A DNA stretch of 64,000 nt, from positions 62,001-126,000 of the forward strand of contig CALFBH010000075.1 of NCBI GenBank assembly GCA_937951615.1, given 5' to 3'. The position numbers and the translations under genes were made by a program. Below the pieces are notes generated by a model. The model searched no databases and was not told the DNA's origin. It worked only from the letters and a program-made list of their open reading frames with translations. The stretch comes from an uncultured Saprospiraceae bacterium. GTDB taxonomy: Bacteria > Bacteroidota > Bacteroidia > Chitinophagales > Saprospiraceae. Shown one piece after another: positions 38,564 to 49,300 of this stretch. The number at the start of each line of letters is the position of its first letter. The stretch's first letter is position 1.

Positions 38564-41500
38564 CTAAAAAGAAACCCCACGAATCAAATCAAAAGGATTT
38601 GCCCGATTTATATTGACCGTAAAGCCGATTTGCTTGAGGAAATTACCCCTTGACTTCAATTCATTCGACAGTTTTTCATTGCTAATTAATGGCAAATAAA
38701 CACCGACCACTCCATCTCCAAATTCTATGGCTACGCCCAAATTATATAAAATCTCATCGCCTGGCCCAGGTTCTACAGCAGGCGCAGTGTTTTTGAAATA
38801 ACCAATATCGAAATAAGGCTTTAAGGGCAGATTCAGCGGCAGACGAATAGGCAGATCCGCTTTTACATTGAGCGCAAACACATAAGCATTGCTTGTTCCA
38901 TAAGTCGAATTGAGCGTAGGCGTTTTGAAGCCTCCATCTATAGGCTGAACTTGTTGTGACCAAATGCCTTCTGACTCGCTTCTGCCGAAATAATAATCAT
39001 TAAAATTAACATCGCGGAAGCCTTGCGTAACCAAGTTGAAAGTATTGCGACCAAAATCTGGATTAGCATTATACAAAAAAGTACCACTGAACAAACGGAG
39101 GCTCAATCCCTTTCCTCCTTTTGCATATACATAGCGATATTTGCCCTCCAAAGAAAGCTTGACATGCGTATTATCACGGTCAAATGGATCACTTTCGTCC
39201 AAACCATCGGGGTAAACCTCAAGTCCGGCAGTTATTGCAAAGGGATTGATGGTGTTTTTATTTTCATATTTATAAACCAGTTGGGCCAAAAGGCGACTGC
39301 TCAAATCATTTCCACCATAAGCAAGCGGCTTGTCTGGAAAATCATAGACAAATAAGTCCGCTTTTTCCTGCAAGACTTGCACTAGTCGGGCTTCGATATT
39401 TTGAGAGACCGGGCTTCTTGGCCTTTTCTTACGCAACTCGACATTCACACGCGGGACAAGTCGATAATAACGTTCCAAATAATTCGGAATAGCCGGATTG
39501 CTGCCGCGATAATTATTATAATGAAAAGTCCGTGCACCCAGCCCAAGTGTGACGCGCTTAATCGCGCCCTGACGTGGATAAATCCGATAACTTAAATCCG
39601 CCATCCCAACGGCTTCTTTAGAAGCAAATCCAAACATCGGCGCGAACGATAACTCAAATTTTTTGGAGGGCAAAACAACATTATACAAAGCCGCGCCAAG
39701 CATAAAACCATCATAAGCATTGCCACCGATAAGTGGTGTGGCATAGAGCGTTTTTTTGTCTTCATTTTCAATGCCGCCCAATAATTTAATTTCTAAATTA
39801 CGCTTCTGCCCATTATTGCGACGATTGACATCAGGCATTACTTTAATCGCGTCTATTACCACTTCATCATAATCTTCGGTGGTGATGTTCACCGCTTTTT
39901 CACCTTCAAAACCTTTATACCAAAATGTCTTGGTGATTTTATCGTCTTTGATAATGGAGATAGAATATGGTGCTGCAATTTCTCCTTTGTTTTGTATCGT
40001 TGCCGTTGTGCCTTTTACACTTTTCAGGGCGTAGTCCATTTGTTTGGTGGTCATCAAGAGGTCGTCAAAAAACCAGGACAAATCTTTATCCACGGCGCCT
40101 TCAAATACTTTTCTGAAATCCTCTGGTTGGGGATGCTTGAATTTCCATACTTCATAATACTTCTGCATGATGGCATCAAAATTCTTTTCGCCCAGATAAT
40201 TGCACAAATACCACAGCACATCCGCTGGACGGGTATAGCCCGACAATAAATAATTCATATTGGTCAGTTCGGCAGAATGACAATGTATCGGCTGCTCATT
40301 ATGTTGCCGAGCCTGCATTTGATACAAACCATGCCCCATTTCAACCTCATCGGCATCTATAAAACGACTGAGTCCATCGGGTAACATGTCGCCCAATTTG
40401 TCTTGTCCGGGGTAGTATTTTGCGGTATAACGTTGTTCATAATAAGAATTCATGCCCTCGTCCATCCAGGGATAATCACGCTCATTGCTCGCCAGAATAC
40501 CATAAAACCAGTTGTGTCCAACTTCATGCGTGATGACAATATCCAAAGTCTTTGCATCGCCCGACTGACCAATTACTGTTATCATTGGATACTCCATACC
40601 GCCGCCTGCACTCAAGGCACTTTGAACTGCGGTAGCATGTGGCCATGGATATTCGCCTACTTTTTCAGAGTAGAATTTGACGGAGCGGTCAAGGTAAGTT
40701 GTAGCATCTTTCCAGAGATTGGCTTCAAGGTCGGTAAACATTGCCCAGGTATCCACCGTTTTGCCAGAAGCAAGGGTGACTTCACTTTTTAATACATGAA
40801 ATCGCTTATCTGCAAACCAGGCGAAGTCGTGTACATTATCTGCTGTATAATGGAGTGTTTTGGTTGTCGTTGAAGATTCAGGAAATTTGGATTTTTTATT
40901 GGTTTTTGAATAGTCAATCCGTCTACATTCCTGTGCTTTTTTATGGAGAAAGTCTATTTCACTTTGACTTTGCAAGACACCTGATGCACCGACAACATAA
41001 TTCGCGGGAAGCGTAATTTTTATATCAAAATCGCCAAACTCTGAATAAAACTCACCTTGATCGAGATAAGGCATCGGATGCCATCCTTCTTTGTCATAAA
41101 CAGCCGGTTTTGGATACCACTGAGTCAGTTGATAAGATTGCTCAACATGTCCGAGTCGGGAAAATGAAGATGGAATATCGACTAGAAAAGGTGTATTGAT
41201 AGTGACAGTCTCGCCAGGTGTCAGCGCACGTTTCAGTCGGACAATAGCAATATCAGGATTCTCAGCGTCATAATCCCAGCTTAATGCTTCACCACTTACA
41301 TTAAAATTTAAGTCACTGATTCCCCCCTTACTTTTTTCGTCAGAAAAATAAAACTTCGTACTCCCACCTTCCAGTTTTTGCTTAGCAAAAGCAGTGCTAG
41401 TATTCCGGTAAGCATTTGGCCACAAATGGAAGTAAATAAAGTCCAGTTTATCAGAAGAATTGTTGGTGTAGACGATATTTATGTCTCCTTGGAGGCTATG

Positions 41501-41629
41501 ATTCGCATCATTCAATGTCACATTAATCTGATAATCGACATCTTGCTGAAAATATTTTTTTCCCTGTCCCGTAAGGGAGAAATTTAATATCAAAAAAGCG
41601 TAAATAAACAAAATAACAGTTTTCATCTG
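38564..41629 (-). CDS. Secreted M1 family metallopeptidase with C-terminal outer-membrane-like domain
   Basis: ITHEVGHNWFYGILASNERDYPWMDEGMNSYYE; GGGMEYPMITVIG. Confidence 0.92.
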   Translation of the reverse strand, partial: QMKTVILFIYAFLILNFSLTGQGKKYFQQDVDYQINVTLNDANHSLQGDINIVYTNNSSDKLDFIYFHLWPNAYRNTSTAFAKQKLEGGSTKFYFSDEKSKGGISDLNFNVSGEALSWDYDAENPDIAIVRLKRALTPGETVTINTPFLVDIPSSFSRLGHVEQSYQLTQWYPKPAVYDKEGWHPMPYLDQGEFYSEFGDFDIKITLPANYVVGASGVLQSQSEIDFLHKKAQECRRIDYSKTNKKSKFPESSTTTKTLHYTADNVHDFAWFADKRFHVLKSEVTLASGKTVDTWAMFTDLEANLWKDATTYLDRSVKFYSEKVGEYPWPHATAVQSALSAGGGMEYPMITVIGQSGDAKTLDIVITHEVGHNWFYGILASNERDYPWMDEGMNSYYEQRYTAKYYPGQDKLGDMLPDGLSRFIDADEVEMGHGLYQMQARQHNEQPIHCHSAELTNMNYLLSGYTRPADVLWYLCNYLGEKNFDAIMQKYYEVWKFKHPQPEDFRKVFEGAVDKDLSWFFDDLLMTTKQMDYALKSVKGTTATIQNKGEIAAPYSISIIKDDKITKTFWYKGFEGEKAVNITTEDYDEVVIDAIKVMPDVNRRNNGQKRNLEIKLLGGIENEDKKTLYATPLIGGNAYDGFMLGAALYNVVLPSKKFELSFAPMFGFASKEAVGMADLSYRIYPRQGAIKRVTLGLGARTFHYNNYRGSNPAIPNYLERYYRLVPRVNVELRKKRPRSPVSQNIEARLVQVLQEKADLFVYDFPDKPLAYGGNDLSSRLLAQLVYKYENKNTINPFAITAGLEVYPDGLDESDPFDRDNTHVKLSLEGKYRYVYAKGGKGLSLRLFSGTFLYNANPDFGRNTFNLVTQGFRDVNFNDYYFGRSESEGIWSQQVQPIDGGFKTPTLNSTYGTSNAYVFALNVKADLPIRLPLNLPLKPYFDIGYFKNTAPAVEPGPGDEILYNLGVAIEFGDGVVGVYLPLISNEKLSNELKSRGNFLKQIGFTVNINRANPFDLIRGVSF

Positions 41630-42007
41630 GTCTTTTTTTTCTGTAAAATTCAAATATTAATCAATATAAAGCTGGATAAAACAACTGATATTAAACCAAT
41701 TATTGTACATAATCGCAAGGATCGTAAAGTATAGACAATTTACCTATTTTTCAAACGCAAAGCTATTACCTTATGTTGTAAATAAGAAATATTGTTTTGG
41801 TATAGTATTTTATATAATTCCTTACAAAAAAAGCGTCACAAAAAGGCTGTCACTTAAAAAAAGTTTTTTTCAGCAAAATCAATGGAAACTTCTTATTTTG
41901 GTAATGCACTCTACTTATTTTGGAGCTTGTTAGGCGTTTTTATTTTGAACTATGAAGACTTAATTTCCTGACACTTGCTCTGGTCACTTTACAAAAACCT
42001 GTGAATT

Positions 42008-43411
42008 ATGTATCTCTTACCTCATGAAGAAGATAAGGCCTACTCCATAGTACATCGCTATGAAAAAATGGTCAAAGACGATTCGGTCGGTTTTCTGGAC
42101 ACCAGACAATTTGACGCCTTACTTGACCACTACGAAACAACCGAACAAATCGACAATGCCCTTCAGGTTGCCAATTATGCAATTGAACAACACGGTTATT
42201 CAGCTCATTTTTATGTTAAAAAAGCAGAACTACTTTTAAACAACGACTCAGAGCGTGAAGCACTCGAATGTCTGGAAAAAGCAAGTTCTCTGGATACCAC
42301 TGAAATGGAAATTTATCTATTGAAAGCCGAAGCACTTGCCGCTTTGAATCAGCATGAAGAAGCCATGTTCGTTTTGGAAGAAGCCAGAGCTTTGTCAACA
42401 TCCGATGATCGGATAGAGATTTTGAAAGTGAAAGCGGGAATTTATGAAATGCAGGGACAATATGAGCAAGCTTTCGATACACTTGCCATTGGCTTGAAAC
42501 TACAACCTACAGATGAAGACATCCTTACCCGAATCTGGCTGATTGTAGAAATTTCAGGTTTGTACGAAAAAAGTATCCAGCTTCACGAGCCTTTGGTGGA
42601 CGAAGCTCCATACTCCAAGCTCATCTGGTACAACCATGCTCATGCACTGCTGAATCTGGAACGTTATGGGCAGGCCGCAGAGAGTTTTGAATATGCTTAT
42701 TTGATTGATGAAAAATTTGAATCCGCTTATTTAGACCGGGCAACCGCTTTATCCAAGCTTGAGTTGTATGAAAAAGCAATTGAGTGTTATGAATGTGCTT
42801 TGGAGCATATCGAACCTGATGCTAATTTACACACACAGATGGGCTTATGCTTTGAGCAGTTGAAAAATTGTCCGGATGCTGAATCCTGTTACCTAGAAGC
42901 TATCCGGTTGGATCCTGCTCACGATGAAGCTTACTTTAGACTAGGAGAATGTTTGTTTCAAAGAGAACGCTGGGAAGGTGCAAAAGGGGCTTACGAGTCG
43001 GCTTTCCGCCTAAGTAAAAAAGCCGATTATCTGACTGCCCTGGGTGAAACGCATTATCAAATGGGCAATTATGAGAATGCTCAGCTTTTCTTTCAGGATG
43101 CCTGCGATATGGCGCCAGATGAATGTGAGCAATGGGTGCGTCTAGCGACTTTCCAAATGTCGATTGGAGATTATGAACTGGCAGTTGAAACACTAGATGA
43201 AGCCGCCATGTACAGCGATTGTCTTCTACATATCAATTATTGCAAAATTGCCTGTCTATACAAAAATGGACGCAGGCAGGAAGCACTTGTTATTCTACAA
43301 CAAACGCTGGGCGAACACAAAGGAAAAGAATACCAGATTTTATTTGATCTGGCTCCTGAGATACAGTATGCCGATGCTTTTATGGCAACGATAGATGCTT
43401 TTTTTGCTTGA
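42008..43411 (+). CDS. Tetratricopeptide repeat protein
   Basis: About ten TPR units, e.g. AYLDRATALSKLELYEKAIECYECALEHIEPD. Confidence 0.92.
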   Translation: MYLLPHEEDKAYSIVHRYEKMVKDDSVGFLDTRQFDALLDHYETTEQIDNALQVANYAIEQHGYSAHFYVKKAELLLNNDSEREALECLEKASSLDTTEMEIYLLKAEALAALNQHEEAMFVLEEARALSTSDDRIEILKVKAGIYEMQGQYEQAFDTLAIGLKLQPTDEDILTRIWLIVEISGLYEKSIQLHEPLVDEAPYSKLIWYNHAHALLNLERYGQAAESFEYAYLIDEKFESAYLDRATALSKLELYEKAIECYECALEHIEPDANLHTQMGLCFEQLKNCPDAESCYLEAIRLDPAHDEAYFRLGECLFQRERWEGAKGAYESAFRLSKKADYLTALGETHYQMGNYENAQLFFQDACDMAPDECEQWVRLATFQMSIGDYELAVETLDEAAMYSDCLLHINYCKIACLYKNGRRQEALVILQQTLGEHKGKEYQILFDLAPEIQYADAFMATIDAFFA

Positions 43412-43424
43412 TCAGACGACTTCG

Positions 43425-43606
43425 GAGGCGAGACCGCTTTGCTGAAAGTCCTTGAGCGTGTTGCTACCAGCTAGTTTTCAACCCGATTTTACAGAAGGGT
43501 GACGAACTTATGTCCGTACACAGGTTCAAAAGACTGGACAGGCAGACCTAGCTTATCAAGCACAAAAAAAGCGTCGGGGAAAAAATTCTAGCCGAAGGCG
43601 GTCTCT
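43425..43606. repeat. Segment bounded by inverted copies of the GCnGAAGnCGGTCTC repeat
   Basis: ggaggcgagaccgctttgctgaa (left) vs gccgaaggcggtctctcttcc (right, inverted). Confidence 0.45.
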
Positions 43607-43614
43607 CTTCCCAA

Positions 43615-44535
43615 TCAATTAGGAATTTTAATCTGATACGTTTTCTTAGCCGAATTGGTCAATAAAGAAGCCCGTAACCAGGGATTATAAACTTTCAATA
43701 CTCGGTAAGTCGTGCCATGCTGATGCGCAAAATCTGCCCAGCTTGGTATTGCACCGCTCACTTCTACAATTCGATAATTGAATGGCGGATACAATTCATC
43801 CTGATCCAGATAAAAGCCATAATTATTGGGATTGCTCATGATTTCTTTCAGGGCAATGATACGCGGCACATAACGGGAAGTTTCCTCGTTCATTTCCATG
43901 TTATAATAATCCGTTTCTTTCTGGGAATTTTGAAGTTTGCGTAAACGGGATTTTCCCATATTATAGGAAGCCGCTGCTTCTGCCCAGGTTCCAAATTGAC
44001 CTTTAGCGTTTTTCAAATAACGACAGGCAGCGTGGGTGGCTTTTTCTACATGATAGCGTTCATCCACTTCGCTATTTACGGTCATTCTGTACTCTTTTCC
44101 TGTAGAGGCTAAAAACTGCCAAACTCCTTTTGCGCCAGCAGGAGAAGAAGCGTTCCGCAATCCACTTTCCGCAACAGCGAGGTATTTAATATCATCTGGT
44201 ACACCTTCCTGCGCCAGTATAGGTTCTATAATTGGAAAATAACGATTCGCCAATTTCAAATACTGCAACGTTGCAGAATGACGATAAGAATTGACCATCA
44301 TTTCGCGGTCTATTCGCTCCCTGACGTCGAAGCTGTTGGGAACAGATTCCCCAGCAAAAGTAAGGTTGTCGGAAAGGCGTATCCCTTTCACTACTTGTGG
44401 CAAATTGGACGCTTTTTCAGAACGATACCGTCTTGCATCATCTTCTGCCGATTCACTCTCAATAGTTGAAGTAAAAAACAATAATGCCCCTACGGCAATC
44501 AGCACAATAACAGAAATGGAAATGGAACGAATCAT
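43615..44535 (-). CDS. Lytic transglycosylase (SLT, MltD-like)
   Basis: VPDDIKYLAVAESGLRNASSPAGAKGVWQFLASTGKEYRM; ASYNMGKSRLRKL; start MIRSISISVIVLIAV. Confidence 0.9.
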   Translation of the reverse strand: MIRSISISVIVLIAVGALLFFTSTIESESAEDDARRYRSEKASNLPQVVKGIRLSDNLTFAGESVPNSFDVRERIDREMMVNSYRHSATLQYLKLANRYFPIIEPILAQEGVPDDIKYLAVAESGLRNASSPAGAKGVWQFLASTGKEYRMTVNSEVDERYHVEKATHAACRYLKNAKGQFGTWAEAAASYNMGKSRLRKLQNSQKETDYYNMEMNEETSRYVPRIIALKEIMSNPNNYGFYLDQDELYPPFNYRIVEVSGAIPSWADFAHQHGTTYRVLKVYNPWLRASLLTNSAKKTYQIKIPN

Positions 44536-44548
44536 ATTTTTATGTAAA

Positions 44549-44636
44549 TGAGATGAAATGAATGAATGGGTGAATGAGCGAATTGTTGAATGAGAAAATG
44601 AGTGAATTATGGTCATTCTATCATTCATTCATCTAC
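44549..44636. repeat. 8-bp period ATGnnTGA arm with inverted CATTCATT arm, no TTTTGC core
   Basis: gagatgaaatgaatgaatgggtgaatgagcgaattgttgaatgagaaaatgagtgaa ... cattctatcattcattcatctactcattg. Confidence 0.7.
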
Positions 44637-44643
44637 TCATTGC

Positions 44644-45165
44644 TTACTTAAGACGAGGTTTTTTGAAAATGGGAACGGTCGAACAAGGTTCACCGTACAT
44701 AATACTTTTTGCATAGGGACGTAATAAGCGCACCAACTCCATATAAGCAGCCACTGGTACAGGCTTATTGCTACATCCTTTTATTACAATACGCTGGTCT
44801 TCATATTGTTTTACATCTATTCCAGACAGGACTTCCAGGTAATACGTTGCATAGAAAGTATCCAGGTTGCCTTGTGTTATGCTTTTCGCAAATGGTTGGG
44901 CATAAGTCGTGATCAGCATAAAGGCCCAAGTCGGCAATATAGCATCCGTTGAGCAATGTATAGCAAGGTGTTTGCCTTCATACTGCTTCCAATCATGTTC
45001 TTTAAGTGCTGTTCTGAATTCTTTTTCTTTCAAAATAAGCTCATGAAACAGATAGTCTTTTATATCAAAAACAATCACCTCCGCTGTTGGAAAGTATTCT
45101 TCCAGATTCAGTGTGATCAAGCCGCTACTAGCTACTCGATTGACTAATGGTTTTTCAGCATTCAT
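44644..45165 (-). CDS. DUF2480 family protein
   Basis: PLVNRVASSGLITLNLEEYFP; KHLAIHCSTDAILPTWAFMLITTY. Confidence 0.85.
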   Translation of the reverse strand: MNAEKPLVNRVASSGLITLNLEEYFPTAEVIVFDIKDYLFHELILKEKEFRTALKEHDWKQYEGKHLAIHCSTDAILPTWAFMLITTYAQPFAKSITQGNLDTFYATYYLEVLSGIDVKQYEDQRIVIKGCSNKPVPVAAYMELVRLLRPYAKSIMYGEPCSTVPIFKKPRLK

Positions 45166-45428
45166 GTATTCTTTATTTAAAATCACATCGCTTTCTTTCG
45201 TATTCTTTCATTTACCATACGGAAAAAGCTAACATTTAGTTGCATCGAAAGTAAAGGTTTGCACCGAAAAGAAAGGCAAAGTAAGCTCTTTTATTATAAA
45301 ATTAACGCAAAACACGTATCTGATATTAAGAATATAATTGACTCGGAAATGGATTGCACATCGGGCATTCTTGAACCTCTAAGTTTGTAAGGCTATCTTC
45401 TTCATCATTTATCGTTCATCATTCATCA

Positions 45429-46064
45429 TTAAATCACTCGTTCTACAAGTTCTAGCAATTCACTTAATATCATCGCTGTTGCTCCCCAGACGACATGTCC
45501 ATTTATATCGTAATAAGGCGTATCTTTTAAAGTCAGACCTTCGCTTACAGTCATGTCTGTCCTTTTGATGGTGGCTGCATCGCGAAGCGTGGATAGCGGT
45601 GCTTCGATCACATGCTGCACTTCTTCAGGGTCAATCTCGTAATTTGGAACGCGCTGCGAATAAGCAACAACAGGATGCACCAGCGAATTACTCACAGGAA
45701 TATACAAAGGCGTCAATTTACCCAAAACCATTACTTCTTCCGGTTGAATGCCAACTTCCTCTTGGGCTTCTCGCAAAGCCGTTGCTATAATATCAGCATC
45801 CTGTGCTTCTACACCTCCGCCTGGAAAACTGACCTGCCCGCTATGTGGCCCACGTTGTGTTCGCAACATCAGGGTTAGAAATATTTCTTCATGTTTGGGA
45901 TAGAACATGGCCAGTACACCAGCTACACGAACATCAGCAGGCGGCGAGGGGTAGGATTCTATCCGCATTTGCCGCGAATAACTGGACATTCTACTTTGCG
46001 CAGCCACTCCTGGCAACGCATTTGCCAACTCTCCTTCTAAGTCACTTGTTATTTTATCAAACAT
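45429..46064 (-). CDS. NUDIX / CoA pyrophosphatase-like hydrolase
   Basis: GPHSGQVSFPGGGVEAQDADIIATALREAQEEVGI. Confidence 0.93.
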   Translation of the reverse strand: MFDKITSDLEGELANALPGVAAQSRMSSYSRQMRIESYPSPPADVRVAGVLAMFYPKHEEIFLTLMLRTQRGPHSGQVSFPGGGVEAQDADIIATALREAQEEVGIQPEEVMVLGKLTPLYIPVSNSLVHPVVAYSQRVPNYEIDPEEVQHVIEAPLSTLRDAATIKRTDMTVSEGLTLKDTPYYDINGHVVWGATAMILSELLELVERVI

Positions 46065-46341
46065 ATCATTACTAACACAAAAACAAACCCCAAATGTTTT
46101 AGGAACAGGTTAGAATTTTTCATTCTTTATGAAAATAGTATATTTGTGAGGATTAGATATTGGCTGAAATCTAAACTCACCTTTTTGTGTGTAGTGGCAT
46201 TCCTATGTGCTTACGAGATTTCTCAGTTATTCATCATTTTATTTTTAAACCTTTTTGAAGGAATTAATAAGAAATGGGGCATAAATAATATATGAAAATG
46301 TACATTTATTTTGCGTCATTCTAAATCAAACCATTTGAATT

Positions 46342-49300
46342 ATGAAGCACATCAACCTATTACTTTGCTGTCTGGCATTTTGGTGTCTGGGACTACAAGC
46401 AGCTTTTGCAGACGTTACTGCTCCTGTAGCTTCGGGTACTTATACCTGCAACGGAGACGGAACAGTACAATTGACGATGACTGTAACTTACACTTCAACT
46501 ACTTTTGAATGGCTGGACTGTGTGAGCTTTACTTTCCCCACAGGCTGGGACTTTGCAGGAAATCCTGCCGGCGATGCCATCAATGATGTTGGAAGTGCTG
46601 GAAATCTAGCTGCCTTTGGCACAACAGGATTCTGTCCGGGCGGAGATTCTGACCTGAGTGTATTGGGCGGAAGCCCTTATACTTTTATCTTTGACATGAC
46701 ACCTCCTGCAGGCTGGACAGAAGCTGATTGCGCTACTGCCGGAGATGGAGATGCTATTTCTTTTACCTGGGATTATGCTGGCGATGGATATGGAGAAGCA
46801 GGTGCTTCTTCTCCTGGAACTAATGGAGATCCAACGACACAAACGGATTTGACCGATGCTGGCTCAACTATTCCGCCGCCGCCATGTAATGCAGGAACAC
46901 TCGTAAATGCAGGACCTGTTGATGTATGTCCAGGTGACTTTGTTGATTTTGCAGTCACGAATGACACCATTCCCACAGGAGGTGCTTATAATATACAGTT
47001 TGACGATAGCATGGGCGGTACTGGCGGACTAGCTGGAGGATTCACATTGACTGGTGTCACACTCCCTTATAATTTTGATGCTGGAGTGAATGGAGTCATG
47101 GCTGCTAATAATCTGGATAATCTTTTAGGTACATGGGTACTTACAGGTGTTGCACTGGATGATGCTGGATTGGATTGTTCACTTACTACAGGATTTACAA
47201 TAAACTTTTTAGATGTTAGTGACCCTAGTTGTACGGTCATCACGACCTGCGAAGCAGGCGCAGTTACTAATCCTGGACCACTTGATCTTTGCCCTAGTGA
47301 GACGACTATTTTTGAACCTGCCGGAGATACGCTGCCAACAGGCGGAGGATATTTTATACAATTTGCAGAAGGTGCAGGAGCTTCCGGAGGTATTGCTGGT
47401 GGATTTGATTTGACAGGAGTCACGACACCTTATTCTTTTGATGCTACGCTTAATGGCGTTTTACCCGCCAATAATATTCCCGACCTCTCGGGTACATGGA
47501 TTTTGACCGGTTTTATGCTGGATATAAATGGAGCAATTTGTGATTCTACCTCAAATACAATGACGGTAAACTTCCTAGATGCTACAGACCCGCTTTGTAA
47601 TACAATGGCTATGCCTTGTATAGACTGGCTCAACCCTACAGATAGTACAGGCTGGACGAACTTTAATACAAGCTTTGGCGGTGCGCCCTGCGACGATGGA
47701 ACGGGTTGCCCCTTTAATGAATTGACCGCTTTTGAAGTCTGGGCTTCCGAAGCTTATGCGATGGATAATGTCGTGATGGGCGGAACTTATACATTTTCTG
47801 CCTGCAACAGCACAGCAGGAGCAGGTATGGGCGGACAAGCCTGGGCACTTGAATTTACCATCATTTCTCCAAGTGGAAATGTGGATGCATTTGGGCTAGA
47901 CATGGGCTCAACTTGTGAACTGACTTGGACAGCCTCAGAATCCGGTTCTTATGTAATTGTAGTAACGGAAGCTGGTGCTTGTGGAACAACAACTAATACA
48001 GCTGTGAATAATGGTTTCCCTGCAATAACGTGTAACAGCAGTCCTGAAACAGCCTGCCCCGCCGCACCAGCCAATGATGATTGCGCCAATGCAATAGCTT
48101 TAACACTTGATGTACCTACATCAGGCACAAACATTAGTGCAACGGTCAGTCAGGCAGAATTTGACGCGATAAGCCAAGTGGGTATTCTTGCTATTTGTAG
48201 TCCACCAGATGGGTTCTCTATTGAAAATCCGGTTTGGTTTAGCTTTACAGCAAATAACACAGGCAATCATACTGTCGCACTCACCAATGTGAATTGTGCG
48301 CAGTCGATGGCGATTTATCCAGTAGGGGATATTGATTGTACCGATATTAATAACAGTACCCTTGATGGCCCTGACGCGGTTTGTATTGCGCTTGGCGTAG
48401 GTGGCGACTCTACCGTTGTTTCCCTGCCTGCTGGCGATTATTATATCGTGATAGACGGTGCAGGTGGTGCAGCTTGTGATTTTGACCTTGAAGTATTTGA
48501 AGGACCAACCTGTTTAGAGCCATCAGACCTAACAGCATTAATTAATATAGATGGTATGTCTGCTGATTTATCATGGACATCGGCAGTTAGTACTTTTAAT
48601 GTAGAATGGGGCGCGACTGGTTTTGCACAAGGCAGTGGCACACAGCTAGTCGCAGGTAATCCTTATATGCTGACAGGACTTATGCCTTCCACGACTTATG
48701 ATTATTATGTACAGGCCGATTGTGGAGCAGATGGATTGAGCAACTGGATCGGGCCATTTACATTCACTACTGCACCTGCTGCGCCAATCTGTGGTGGTGG
48801 TTTCTTGGATACAGGTGGACAGGCAGGTGATTATTCCAATAGTGAAAATAGCACTTATACGATATGCCCAGATAATGCAGGTGATGCAGTTATGGTCGAT
48901 TTCATTTCCATAGCGATTGAATCGGCTGCTAGTGCTGGCTCAGATGGTACAGGTTGCTGGGATTATCTCTCCATTTATGACGGAGCAGATGCTACTGCGA
49001 CTTTCCTCGGCGATTTTTGTACAACACCTGATGCATCAGGCACAGGTATGGCTTTGTCGGCAGGTGATGGATTTACTTCTACTGACCCAAGTGGTTGTCT
49101 GACTTTTGTGTTCAACTCAGATGCCTCTGTGACGCAGGCGGGCTGGGAAGCCAATGTGACTTGCGCTCCCCAAAACCCATGTCCTGCTCCTGTAGCCGGT
49201 ACAGCGATTAATATGACCGATTCTTCCGCTGATTTGACCTGGACTTCTACGGAGACTGTATTTAATGTGGAATGGGATACCGCTGGATTTGCACAAGGCA

